Assembly (NCBI GenBank): GCA_964019695.1
Contig: OZ026530.1
Span: 36,194,835 to 36,258,834, forward strand
DNA from: Loripinus fragilis
Lineage: Eukaryota; Mollusca; Bivalvia; Lucinida; Lucinidae
Reading direction: 5' to 3'
Length of the DNA: 64,000 nucleotides
Shown: one piece after another, positions 40,144 to 50,847 of the stretch
Position numbering within the stretch: position 1 is the stretch's first letter
Layout of the letters: the number at the start of each line of letters is the position of its first letter
The notes under the pieces: model-generated
Told to the model about the DNA's origin: nothing
Seen by the model: only the letters and a program-made list of their open reading frames with translations
The model's database searches: none
Position numbers and translations under genes: made by a program

Positions 40144-40363
40144 TAACCCTTTACTCCATATTAACGCCTTTTGACCCCTTTGAAATATAATGTGTTTAAT
40201 ATTATGGAAAATGGAGCATTTGCTCCAAAAGAGCAAACGCTCCATTTTCCGAAATATTTTCAAAAGTATTCAAAACTTAACATAATTTTTCTTGATTAAA
40301 TTTCTATGTTGTCTAAAAAAAGGAAATGATAGCATGATCTAAAAGTAGCCTATGGAGTAAAGG
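40144..40363. mobile_element. TTAA/CCCTTTACTCC MITE, copy 1
   Basis: TTAACCCTTTACTCCATA on the left and TATGGAGTAAAGG on the right. The inner stem GGAAAATGGAGCATTTGCTC is mirrored by GAGCAAACGCTCCATTTTCC. The right TTAA is mutated. Confidence 0.8.
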
Positions 40364-40890
40364 ATTTGTGGGATCATATCTGAAGGGAATAACCAATCTA
40401 GATTTGTGGAATCATGTCAGAAGGTAATAACCAGATCTAGATTTGTGGGATCACATTGGAAGGGAAAACCCAGATCTAGGTTTGTGGGATCATACCAGAA
40501 GGGAAAACCCAGATCTAGATTGTGGGATCATATCAGAAAGGAAATAACCAGATCTAGATTTGTAGCATCATATCAGAAGGGAAAACTGAGATCTAGATTT
40601 GTGGGATCATATCGGAAAGGAAATAACTAGATCTAGAATTGTGGGATCATATTGGAAAGGGAAAACCCAGATCTAGATTGTGGGATCATATCAAAAGGGA
40701 AGACCTAGATCTAGATTTGTGGGATCATATCGGAAAGGAAAACTGATGTCTAGATTTATGGGATCATATTATCAGAAAGCAAAACCCAGATCTAGATTGT
40801 GGGATCATAACGGAAGGGAATAACCAGATCTAGATTTGTGTGATCATATCGGAAAGGAAAACCAAGATCTAGATTGTGGGATCCATATCA
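40364..40890. repeat. 37-40 bp minisatellite, ~13.5 copies
   Basis: Unit CAGATCTAGATTTGTGGGAT followed by CATATC-GAAGGGAAAAC. Unit lengths vary between 36 and 41. The reading frame at 40406-40630 (a series of RSRFVGSYRKGK-like peptides) is a by-product of the repeat. Confidence 0.96.
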
Positions 40891-41095
40891 GATATCCTTA
40901 ACAGGAGAAAACAGTAGTCACCTAAGATAATCAAATGTTAATCTTTGGACTTAGCAATATTTACCGTGGACAAGTGCTATATGAGCACCTCAGGAATTTA
41001 ACCATATCAAAATACAAATATTGACAGAATATAGCTTGTTCCTTAAGCATATATAGATCTTGATAAACAAAATTTTTGATGAGTAAAATTGTATA

Positions 41096-41205
41096 TAATT
41101 TCTTACCCATCAGTTTTAACATATGCTTTGGGTGTCTCATTGAGACAGTTCTTTTGAGCACCCACAACATATGTTTTGGTTGAGAAATAAGAAAATAAAT
41201 TTTTT
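41096..41205. mobile_element. AAAGAACCGTCTC-family hairpin, half-stem copy 10
   Basis: TTTCTTACCCATCAGTTTTA and ATGTTTTGGTTGAGAAATAA bound a stem that keeps only TCATTGAGACAGTTCTTTTG. Confidence 0.85.
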
Positions 41206-41378
41206 GGTTCACTGCTGAATTAGCTACAGATAGTACATCTATGTCCAAGTTTTACCCTTTGCATACTAATGAATTCTTCCATCTGTTTTTTTTTACAATC
41301 AGCATGGGATGGTTCATTGTACATATCAAGGGGTCACAGGTTAGATGGAGTGTACAGTGCAAATATAATGTATGGAAC

Positions 41379-41775
41379 TTGTAGTATTTGTACTAAAAAC
41401 CACTGATATGTCGGTAATGGAAATTTATTTTTGTTTTTCCAAAATAAAATACTTGATTGTAACTACAGTGCTTAAGAATGTTTTTGTTTGGTTTTTGTTC
41501 ATTTGATTTGATTCTTTACGTCCTAGTCAACAATTTTTCAGTTCTATCGGATGGGTCTTCCTGGGTTGAATCAGTACTAAGCACGGATAAAAGTGTCTTG
41601 TTCAAGGACACAACACCGTGACTCCTGTGAGGCTTGAACCCTTGGCCCCTCGGTCTTGACTCAAGCACTCTACCACTGAGCCACTGTGCTCCCTTTGTAG
41701 TATTTGTACTACAAACAATCAATATGTGGGTGATGGACATTTTTTTTCAAAATAAAATCCTGAAGATTGTTTGGT
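41379..41775 (-). mobile_element. SINE family 2, copy 3, within an ~85-bp direct duplication
   Basis: The SINE occupies 41495-41695 (minus-strand head GGGAGCACAGTGGCTCAGTG, B box GGGTTCAAGCC). TGTAGTATTTGTACTA with its following ~80 bp occurs on both sides (41379 and 41696), longer than a normal target duplication. Confidence 0.82.
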
Positions 41776-42332
41776 CTCAGCAAACAGTGCAGAACCTAAT
41801 GACCTTTGCAAATAGTTTGGACCAAGAACAGGCCAACAATCACCAGGCCTGATCTCGATCCAATTTTTTTAATACCCTGATAGTGTTCCTGAAAGAATTC
41901 TCTGACAAGGTTATTTTTTTAAAAATCAGCAGACAACAACAAAACTTTTACAAGTATAAGCTTTTCAAAAAAGCTTGCCATCTTTCAGCACTTAACTTAA
42001 TAGGGGCTGTCTCTACTGACTGAAAGTACAGAAGCCATTTCAAACGAAAGTGATGATCTTAATAAATGACACACCCACTTCATCACCATCACCGCTTCAA
42101 GCGAAGATGGTGATGAGATAGGCGGGTCATTTTAGTGTTGTGTCATCAGGAGAAAATACATACAGGTTAGGTTATCTCATGCTACACCACGTAGCCGGTG
42201 CTACCATACAGGTTGCAAACTTTAGTCAATTATAATTGCCAATCCTCAAGAGGACGACAAAAAATTTACCCAGCATGTAAAGAGTGAAAGAGTCAGATTT
42301 TACCAGACCCCTTGTTCTGCTGAACTCACATA

Positions 42333-42542
42333 CAGTAAAATCTGTCTTAAATGGCCACTTAAAAATAGACAAAACAAAGATCTTAAAGACAAATAATGGT
42401 AGCTAAATGAAGGTCGAAAGTATTGCAGAATGCTCTCTTTGGAGCATTCTGCAATACTTTTGACCTGCATTAAGCGATGATCATTCTTAAAAAACAATTT
42501 TTGGTGCGCTTTTTGAGTGACCACTTAAGGCAGGTTTTACTG
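42333..42542. mobile_element. 210-bp MITE with TA duplication (pogo/mariner type)
   Basis: CAGTAAAATCTGTCTTAAAT and the reversed right end CAGTAAAACCTGCCTTAAGT are inverted; TA flanks both. The centre is a hairpin, AAGTATTGCAGAATGCTC mirrored. Confidence 0.9.
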
Positions 42543-42759
42543 TATATGGATATTCTTATACGGAAATAGTGTAGATCAAGATCAGTTGGCTTCTGAAGAA
42601 AGCAGATGCTTTTTGCCATTCTAGTCTATAACACAACCTGTGTTTGTTTGTTTTTTATTTGTTTAAGTTGATGCTTCAAGTCAACAATTTTTCAATCATG
42701 TCAGGTCATTATCTCTTCCTTTGTCGAACCAACTGGTATAAAGCACTGATCATAAAGAC

Positions 42760-42970
42760 TTTGTTTTTGTTTGATTTTATTCTTAACGTCCCAGTCAACA
42801 ATTTTTCAGTCATGTCGGAACGGGTCTTCCTTGGTTGAACCATGCAGACTACTAAGCAAGGATTAATGTGTCTTGCTCAAGGGCACAGCGCAGTGAAGCC
42901 CGTGAGGCTGGAACCCACATCGCCTCGGTCTTGAGTCAAGCACTCTACCACTGAGCCACTGCATGCGCTC
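42760..42970 (-). mobile_element. SINE family 2, copy 4
   Basis: Minus strand: CAGTGGCTCAGTGGTAGAGT, GGTTCCAGCCTCAC, and tail GACGTTAAGAATAAAATC. A second partial tail (42640-42700) precedes it. Confidence 0.85.
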
Positions 42971-43087
42971 TCTATGAAGATAAAGACTGTCTTGCTCAAG
43001 TAACCGGTGGGATTCAACCCACAACCTCTTGATCACAAGTCTGACACTCTTATCATTTTAGCTTCTGCACTTTCCAAAATGGATTAA

Positions 43088-43320
43088 CCCGTAATGCTCC
43101 AATCGCAACAAAAGACGTCTGCTTTTCTCGTCTGCTGAAATGTTTAAGAAGCCTCTATGGCTAACAGTGCAGACCCAGATCAGACTCCTCCTATAGGAGC
43201 AGTCTGTTCTGGGTCCACGCTGTTTGCTTCTATACTTAATTCGTCAGTAATGTTAGGCAATCATTTGCAGAAGACAACTTCAGCAGACGACATTTTCAGA
43301 TGCTTTTTATTCTTTTAGGG
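43088..43320. mobile_element. TTAA-flanked piggyBac-like MITE, sister of 37712-37928
   Basis: TTAA at 43084-43087 and 43321-43324; ends CCCGTAATGC and TTTTAGGG. The inner CAAACAG hairpin centres on CCTATAGG. Confidence 0.85.
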
Positions 43321-43324
43321 TTAA

Positions 43325-43517
43325 CCCTTTACTCTGTAGGCTAATTTCGGATAATGACATCATTTTCTATTTTTAGACAACATTGAAAAAAAATCAAGAA
43401 AAATTTAAGTAAAGTTTCAAATACTTTTAGAAATATTATGAAAAATCATTTTGCCATGATATTTTCAAATACATAGTATTTCCAAGGTGTCAAAAGGTGC
43501 TACCATGGAGTAAAGGG
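43325..43517. mobile_element. TTAA-flanked CCCTTTACTC MITE, copy 2
   Basis: Ends CCCTTTACTC and inverted GAGTAAAGGG; TTAA at 43321-43324 and 43518-43521. It shares its left TTAA with the preceding MITE. Opposite orientation to 40144-40363. Confidence 0.88.
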
Positions 43518-43532
43518 TTAACAGCCAGAGAT

Positions 43533-43650
43533 TCTTTCTCATCTATCAGTTTAAACATATGTTTTAGGTACTCATAAGAACCATCTCATTGAGATGATTC
43601 TTTTGAGTACAAACTACTCATGTCTTGGTTGCCAAATATGAAAAATAATT
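43533..43650. mobile_element. AAAGAACCGTCTC-family hairpin, copy 11
   Basis: TACTCATAAGAACCATCTC is mirrored by GAGATGATTCTTTTGAGTA. Confidence 0.87.
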
Positions 43651-43871
43651 CTTTACTTAGCCTGTAACTTGCATTATAATATATTCAGCAGGATGAGGGT
43701 ATATTATCAGAATCAATTATTCATACAACCAATCATACTAAGATGCAACCTTGTTGTATTTTCAAACCCAGTTCGATTCTATAGACAAAGAAGTCTTTTA
43801 GAGACATGAATATATTAATTAATGATGTGTGCTTGTCTGATAACGTAATACGTGTTTGGCATGTGCAGATA

Positions 43872-44085
43872 GATAAAATAGGGTTTGCAAGCTAAAAAGG
43901 TGCACACCAGTCTGTGCAACCGTGCAAACTGATCAGCAACTTTTTTTTTGCTTTTTGGAAAGTACCATATCTAAACTTGCTACAGGTGAAATTTTAATTT
44001 TCTAGCTAGTCTCTGTAGCTGAGGAGACTGATTTTTCAAGCAATGCTTTGTCGTACACCCTGAAGACAGGTTTTGTGGCTTCTAC
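43872..44085. mobile_element. CCTGTCTTC MITE family, copy 3 (left end lost)
   Basis: The GTGCACACCAGTCTGTGCAA core and CTAGCTAGTCTCTGTAGCTG are kept, and GAAGACAGGTTTTGTGGC ends it. Confidence 0.75.
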
Positions 44086-45440
44086 TTTTTCTAGACCCAA
44101 ATAATAAAATGCAGTGCATAAGTCTTCAGTACAATTTTACTCATTACATACTGTTAATTTTAACGAAGGTATTATTTTCACGAAGTTTCGCAAAAGAAGC
44201 TTAGCTGATACAAAGTTTCACAAATGTTACCCTCGCAAAAATGAGGAATCACTGTGCCATTAAATTTTACGTAAATCAAGCATCAATCGCGAATTATTAA
44301 TATCGCAAATGTGTCTTTTAATGGTATTAGCAAAAATAACATAATCTGGAAAATTTCTGAATCATGCTTAACAAAATATGAAAATTACATTCAAGTAGAT
44401 TCAGATTAACTTCAGATAAAAAAATTAAGTGGAAAATTGTGAATATTTTCTTTACTGAAAATGGCCAGTAATTTCTTTGTAAAAATCTCCCATCATAATG
44501 AGCTGGTCATTCAAAAATGAGTTGGTCATTCAAATGTGTTCTTACATCTATAGATAGACTCTTCTGTATGTAGCTAATAGATAAATCAATTAAATGGAAA
44601 AAGTTTAAAGGTCATTAAGTGATTGACTTCAATTTTAACATCAAGCAGTAAATACATTCACTACCTGGTACTGTCCCTCTAAGATAAACTCAATCCGGGT
44701 CACAAAATGACAATTTCATGAGAAAATAAAAGATTTATCAAGCTTTTTCACACCTGAGTAGGATCAATTATTCCAGACCATGAGAAAAGGGTCTCATAAA
44801 ACAGGGCTCGGATCAAACTGCATAGCATGTTACTGTCCTGCCAGCCAAGAGTGACAGTGGCATCATGTTTTGTTTGCAAAGTTATCATGGACTTACATGT
44901 ATCATCAATAGGATTAATACACAAGCGATCTATCAATTAGCGGTGTACAAGTTACAATTTACTTAACAATTGTAAACAAAATATTACGTCACTTTCACTC
45001 TTGGTTGGCACAACAGTAGCACATTTATAACTTCAGTGTCACTTTCAAAAACATAAAAAGCAACATTGAAAAAAAAATCCATTGATACCTAAGTGACCAG
45101 GCATTTAAAGTTGCTACTCAGTAACAGTATTTGAAAATAAATAAGTGAAAAACTTGCTAGCTGTATATTAAATCAAAGTTTCAAAGGTTATAAGCTGAAG
45201 TCTTAAAGGTCTTGTGAACCTTCAAAAGAACTTTTTTTTAAACGCCTATTGATTGAACAGCCAGTAATGAGAGACACAGAATGTGGAAAGCCCCATCAAA
45301 AAATACAATAAAGAACATATACAGTGAGTAATATGTAATGTGACTTATAAAGTTCCTTATACCACTGTTAAAATGATTTACCCAGACAAATTCATAAGTG
45401 CATCCCATATACTGACAAAAAGATTTCACAGTCAATACTC
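44086..45440. other. AT-rich stretch, no gene; dispersed repeat at 44825-44910
   Basis: Only the repeat shared with 3735-3815 was recognised. Minus-strand frames at 44748 and 45238 have no motif. Confidence 0.6.
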
Positions 45441-45448
45441 AGACCTCA

Positions 45449-45556
45449 GATTTTAGAGTGAAACTAGAAAGAACAAGTAATTCTTCCCAAAGCACTCGTT
45501 CTACAGGTCGAGTGCTTTGGGAAGAATTACTTGTCCTTTCTAGATTTCACTCGTAC
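45449..45556. repeat. Near-perfect hairpin MITE
   Basis: AGAGTGAAACTAGAAAGAAC is mirrored by the end CTTTCTAGATTTCACTCG, via TTCTTCCCAAAGCACTCG in both arms. Confidence 0.92.
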
Positions 45557-45659
45557 TTACGAGCGGACGAGTGGAATTTTTGTCCCCTGAACACTACCAG
45601 AGAGTTGTAAGAGCTTCCTGATGCACATTGCTCTGTTTGCTAATGTAAATATGATAATT

Positions 45660-45862
45660 TGTTTAATTGCTTTGATTCTTTACGTCCCAATCAAATATCT
45701 TTCAGTTATGTCAGGATGGGTCTTCTTGGGTTGAACCAGTACTAAGCAAGGATTAATGTGTCTTGCTCAGAAGGACACAACGCAGTGACGCTAGTGAGGC
45801 TTGAACCCACGGCCCTTCGTTCTCAAGCCAAGCACTCTACCACTGAGCCACTGTGCTCCCCG
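45660..45862 (-). mobile_element. SINE family 2, copy 5
   Basis: Minus-strand head GGGAGCACAGTGGCTCAGTG, B box GGGTTCAAGCC, tail GGGACGTAAAGAATCAAAG. Confidence 0.9.
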
Positions 45863-46250
45863 TAAATATGATTAGATCCTATACACAAGTGGACCTGACA
45901 AGTAATTTCTAAAAGTTGTTCTCTGTACAAACATGAAAGTCTATTTATATAATTATTCATAGTGGGAAGTTAGCATGAATATTCATGAAGGAAAGGGTTA
46001 ACAAGTTGATAAAACTTTGGGTCACAAGAATAATGATATTTTATTGGGCTGACTATGCACATGCTATTTACCTTATGCCACTTCCATCTATCAAATACAC
46101 ATGGGTGAAAGTTCAAAAGTTCCAAAATCCTGAACTTTTTAAAATCAAATCTTAAACTTGCAGTATGCCTACAAGTATTAACAGTTTCAAGTTTAAATTG
46201 TCAATTGTCTTTAGATAAACTCAAAATAGATCAAAGAAGCTATTAGAATC

Positions 46251-46316
46251 AGCTTAATTCAGGATTTTGAGGCTGACTTTCTTTGGAAAGTCAGCCTCAA
46301 AATCCTGAATTCAGGA
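46251..46316. repeat. Perfect hairpin
   Basis: AATTCAGGATTTTGAGGCTG is mirrored after CTTTGGAAAG. Confidence 0.93.
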
Positions 46317-46474
46317 ACAATAATGAAATCTTCCACCCATGAATACTGCTTTTTACACACATCCATGGCCTGATATAGAGTTTGGCCAAGGAATTCCAAA
46401 ATAGATTTAGACAGGTGCTTGAATGAGCTTATGGTATGAAGTTTATTAATTGCTTTTGGGAACTATAAAGATAA

Positions 46475-46683
46475 TGATTGTTTTTTATGCTTTATGTCCC
46501 AGTCAACAATTGTTCAGTCATGTCTGGATGATTTCATGTCTTCCGGGGTTGAACCAGTACTAAGCAGTAGATAAAGTGTCTTGCTCAAGGGACAACATGG
46601 TGACTCCCCTTTCGACTAGTCTTGAACCAGCAATCCTTCAATCCCCAGTCCAACCCTCTACCAACTGAGCTGCTGCTCTCCTT
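46475..46683 (-). mobile_element. SINE family 2, diverged copy 6
   Basis: Minus strand: GGAGAGCAGCAGCTCAGTTG head and a GGGACATAAAGCATAAAA tail; the B-box region is degraded. Confidence 0.75.
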
Positions 46684-47486
46684 GCAGATAATGAAGTTTC
46701 TATTTGGGAATGCAATTGGGCGAAAAATCTACAATGTACCCTAACTTGTCTTAAGAACAGGGGTTATGAATGAAGTCTCAATAAACAAAAATCAAACGCT
46801 GAGCAAAAAGAATAAAACATCCTACACCCCAGTCAAACACTGACTTTCCACAGGCAAAGTTTGAATGAAATTCAGCAACTTTCATCAGAAAATTTGAAAT
46901 CTGGTAGAAGTTTGAAGTGTCTAGCTAGCACAATCCTCTTAACACAATAATACATGGGTTGTTGGGCTGTATACATACAAATGTACATCAAAAATACATA
47001 CTTCTACAATATTAATGAATAAATTTACAATTTTATAAACCATTACCATGTAACATACTAGTTATAATTTCAATTTCTACAATATTCCAAAAATAATCTG
47101 CAAAAATGCAATCTTCAGAAAGAGAGAACCTACAAAATTAAATTTAGAATCAAACAGGGAGATTCTGAAGTCATAATATGTTTTGGTACCAAATTTAAGT
47201 TAACAGTAGTATTCTTACAGTTTATATTGAAAGTGATATCGATTTTGGTGTTTACCTAACGTCACAGTCATAAACAATTTGTGGAATAGTAGGTTTCATT
47301 TCTGAAGTTTGTTTATCAGAAACAATTCAATGGAAAGTGCATATATATGTATAATATTGTTTTAGGCCAAAGGAGTAATCACATCCTAAAATATCTAACA
47401 ACTGGAAACAAACAAATATATGTGTATTGCAATTTTGGGTTTGCAAACAATGTCTAAACTAGTGCAATACAGATAAACACATTTAT
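46684..47486. other. AT-rich stretch, nothing recognised
   Basis: No frame, RNA or repeat signal was found. Confidence 0.6.
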
Positions 47487-47487
47487 A

Positions 47488-47709
47488 TGAGCTGCGACTT
47501 GAGATTACCAACAATATGGTATGTACGACCAGCACAAGCTCAGCAAAGCATTTGCAAGTCATTTGAATATTCTACAAATGTATGAGCTTTAAGCTACTGA
47601 CGGAACATCATTTGGAGTTTCTAAGCTTAAAAGAGGCTGAACGGGCTCATCTGAGTCTATTGATGTCAAAATGCTACATTATTGGAAATCACAATCATGT
47701 TGCCACTCA
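47488..47709. mobile_element. GAGCCGTGACAT MITE, diverged copy 3
   Basis: GAGCTGCGACTTGAGATTAC and inverted GGAAATCACAATCATGTTGC ends; the interior ACGACCAGCACAAGCTCAG is shared. Confidence 0.78.
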
Positions 47710-47885
47710 TATATGTTGTACAAAAGCTTAAGAGATTTTGGTATTTCTCACAAAGGTCAGACAAGCCATAGCACTATAGCACTAGACACATCGTACATAT
47801 AGCCAGACTTCATTATATTGTGTTGGCATGGAAGTCATTGAATGTTCAGGGCCAACACTTCGAAACATCTAGCCGCCATAATAAT

Positions 47886-48118
47886 GGGCCTCGAGGTGAG
47901 AAAACCTGTCTTCAGGGGTTTGCAAACAACAAAGGCGCAGACCACCCTGCGCATCCGTGCAGTCTGATCAGCGTCTTTGTTTTATGCTAATTGGAAAGTA
48001 TCATATCTAGACTTGCTGTAAGCGAAATTTCATTTTCTAGCTAGTCTCTGTAGCTAAGCAGGCTTGTTTGATTCTCACTTTGTCAGAAACCCGAAGACAG
48101 GTTATCTGGCATCGAAGC
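47886..48118. mobile_element. CCTGTCTTC MITE family, copy 4
   Basis: GGGCCTCGAGGTGAGAAAAC, then CCTGTCTTCAGGGGTTTGC; the right end CGAAGACAGGTTATCTGGCA. Confidence 0.85.
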
Positions 48119-48539
48119 CCTTACATGTAGTACACTGTACCTAGCTGAGTATGTGAAAAGTACCATGATCTCCTGGGCTCAGGCTAATGTATTTATAATG
48201 CATATATATGAGGGTGTGTGCCACGCCACCACATTTGTTACCTCACAGTCTAAAGAGCCCATACTGAGGCTCTTGTGTTTTACTCCACCGTACTTAGCAG
48301 CAAATACAATCAACTTCCTTATAACACATTATTACCGAGGAAGTATGCTGCAAAATAAAACTCAATTTGACAGATAAAATACATGTAGGTACTACAATCA
48401 TGCGACAAGCACAAATCAACAGATACATGTATTACGTATATAAATATAGATAAGTAACAGCTAGAATCACAGTACAACCACAAACATGTAAGTTAACAGG
48501 TAATAAATTTAAATCAACATAAAGCGACAGATATCATAT

Positions 48540-48783
48540 GGGCCTTGTCGCAACAAAACCCTTCTTTCGGGTTTCCGACAAAGTGAAATTCAAACCAGCC
48601 CAGCTACAGAGACAAGCTAGAAAATTTAAATTTTGCTCTTAGCAAGTCTAGATATGATACTTTCCAATAGGCAAATAACAAAAGTGCTGATCAGACTTCA
48701 TGGAAGTGCAGGCTAATCCGCCGGCTGATCTGAACCTTTGTTGCTCCCAAATCCCTAAGACAGGTTTTCTAGCATCCAGGCCC
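48540..48783. mobile_element. CCTGTCTTC MITE family, copy 5 (inverted)
   Basis: GGGCCTTGTCGCAACAAAAC starts it and AGACAGGTTTTCTAGCATCC with AGGCCC ends it. It lies in the opposite orientation to the copy at 47886. Confidence 0.83.
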
Positions 48784-49121
48784 AGATATAATTTGACAGA
48801 AAGCGACAGATATCATATATTCTCAAAGCAAATCAATACATATAGATATGTGCGTGTGATTCAATGTTAATGAGGAGCAGTCTGATCTGAGAGCATTTTG
48901 TTCGCACACATTTTTTGTAATTTGGCTCAATATGGAACTCATTAAGAGTTTAATGAACAATATATAAGTATTACCATGTGTGCTCATCCATATTAGCATC
49001 TTAGCAATCTTAGCATCCTGGGTAATTTTTCAAAATGTTTGGTCGTCATCTGAATCGTCTAATTTTTTTTCAAACTGGAAGTGTTTTTTTTTACACGACT
49101 ACAGACACTACCATCGGAGTG

Positions 49122-49190
49122 TCAAACAATTTGTATCCAGATCAGGCCCGACATTTTGTCGGCCTGATCTGGATTCAAACTGTTTGCAAA
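49122..49190. repeat. CAAACAG-type hairpin
   Basis: CAAACAATTTGTATCCAGAT is mirrored by ATCTGGATTCAAACTGTTTG around CCGACATTTTGTCGG. Confidence 0.93.
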
Positions 49191-49506
49191 GATCATCAAC
49201 AGATGACAAAAGTCGCCACTAGCGGGGAAAGTTAAGTTGACATACCGGCATTGTAATTGGTTTCCAAGTGACTTGATTACATCAGGGTTTAGATCTGAGT
49301 CTGAAAAAAAAAACATGCAAAGCTTTATATATGATGCTGGAAAATATCCACAATTTTTTGCCTGAATTTAGGGCCCACTCTTAATTGCGAAAAAATCCCC
49401 CCACCCCCCATTCCAGATGAAAAATTTCTCAATCTGGTCAAATCCATTTGGACCCCAGAAAAATTGTGAAATTTTGGATACAAATTGAAATGTATAATTA
49501 TCAGGG

Positions 49507-49680
49507 CTGGATCCAGGATTTCTTGATAGGGGGTTTTACTTGTTAGTTTTACCTGTTTATTTGTTAATTTTTCCTGATTTTTCTGAAAAATTTCAATGAA
49601 AATAGAATAATTTGTCTCAAAGGGGGGGGGGGGGGTGTTCAAGACAACCCTCCTCCTGATCCCCCACTGGATCTGCAACT
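49507..49680. mobile_element. GGATCC/poly-G MITE, copy 4
   Basis: CTGGATCCAGGATTTCTTGA opens it, with a G14 run (49622-49635) and CCCCCACTGGATCTGCA at the end. Confidence 0.65.
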
Positions 49681-50086
49681 GTAGTGTACTAGTGTACATG
49701 TAGCAAAATTATGTGATTGCTTCGAACAAGATATTTGCAAGTTTGGTTGATCAGCGTGCAGATGATTTATGACTTGATATTTACGTGTACCAAACAGGTG
49801 TCTTTGTATAAATTCTATTCTATAGTCAGTGTGAGATTTAGTTTGGAGAGTCATTTGATAGTCTGAACAAAGTGACAGTCCCCTTGTGACTCCATGGTTT
49901 TGTCCACAGCTGAAATGCATCTTACCCGACCTAAGTTTTGACTGTACATGTAAGTTAAGACTCTTCTATATGGGTTTCCGGTCAATTGTGGGCTCTAAAT
50001 GGTTAAGAATCCATGCTGTTTTTATTTCTGAAAAACTCACAATTTTGAGAAGCCTATTGGTATATATATCGCTATTTTTAATGAAC

Positions 50087-50156
50087 TAGAGGTTAAAGTT
50101 ATAGGTCAAGAAGAGGATACTATCCTCCTCTTCATGACCTATAACTTAAACCTCTA
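50087..50156. repeat. Perfect hairpin
   Basis: TAGAGGTTAAAGTTATAGGT is mirrored by ACCTATAACTTAAACCTCTA, centred on GGATACTATCC. Confidence 0.92.
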
Positions 50157-50847
50157 ATCCTCAGGATAGAAGGCTCCAGAAGTGCTAAACTCATTTTTGG
50201 CACTGCTTCAACACCCCCCCCCCTTCATAACCTCCACCAGGGCCTTGTCCCTTGATCAAGCTGAGAAACTAGAGGCTCCCCCAAACCCCACTGATCCCTG
50301 GCCCATTAAAATGCAGACATTGGCCAATCAACCTGAATTTCTTCTTTATCTTCCTGTTAAAGTGCTAAACTGGTGAAATCAACATTGTCTCTGCTCTCAC
50401 TGTTGATTAAATCTATAATATACACATAGCCAGTGCCCCAAGACTGGTTAAAAGCCCGCCAAAAATGGGATAAAATCTTGGGAGTCTAGGGCTGTGTGGT
50501 GGTTGAAATCCCTGCCATGAAGACCTCCAGCCATTCAGCAACTGTCAGTTCTCTGGCTGGTTCCCAGGGCTTTTCCAGCAATTTTGGGAAAAGGCCTCTA
50601 GCCAAAACAACAAAATTGGGAGAAATTAACAACATAGAACATAACAAGGGTAGCAAAATATATCCAAGAAATCAAATTATTTTAGATTGTATTATGCCAA
50701 GTATATTTCTTATGCACAAGTGTTTAAGTTTCATTCTGATATGGGTCAGTGTTTCTCATTAGTAGTTGTGATCTCTAAAAGAAAAGTAAAAAAATATCTT
50801 TTTATTTTTTTTTTTTTACTTTTCTTAATTGGGAAAAACAGACATGG

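Noticed and set aside
40364..40890. Regularly spaced repeats that could look like a CRISPR array
   Set aside because: Units are contiguous without unique spacers, and the context is eukaryotic.
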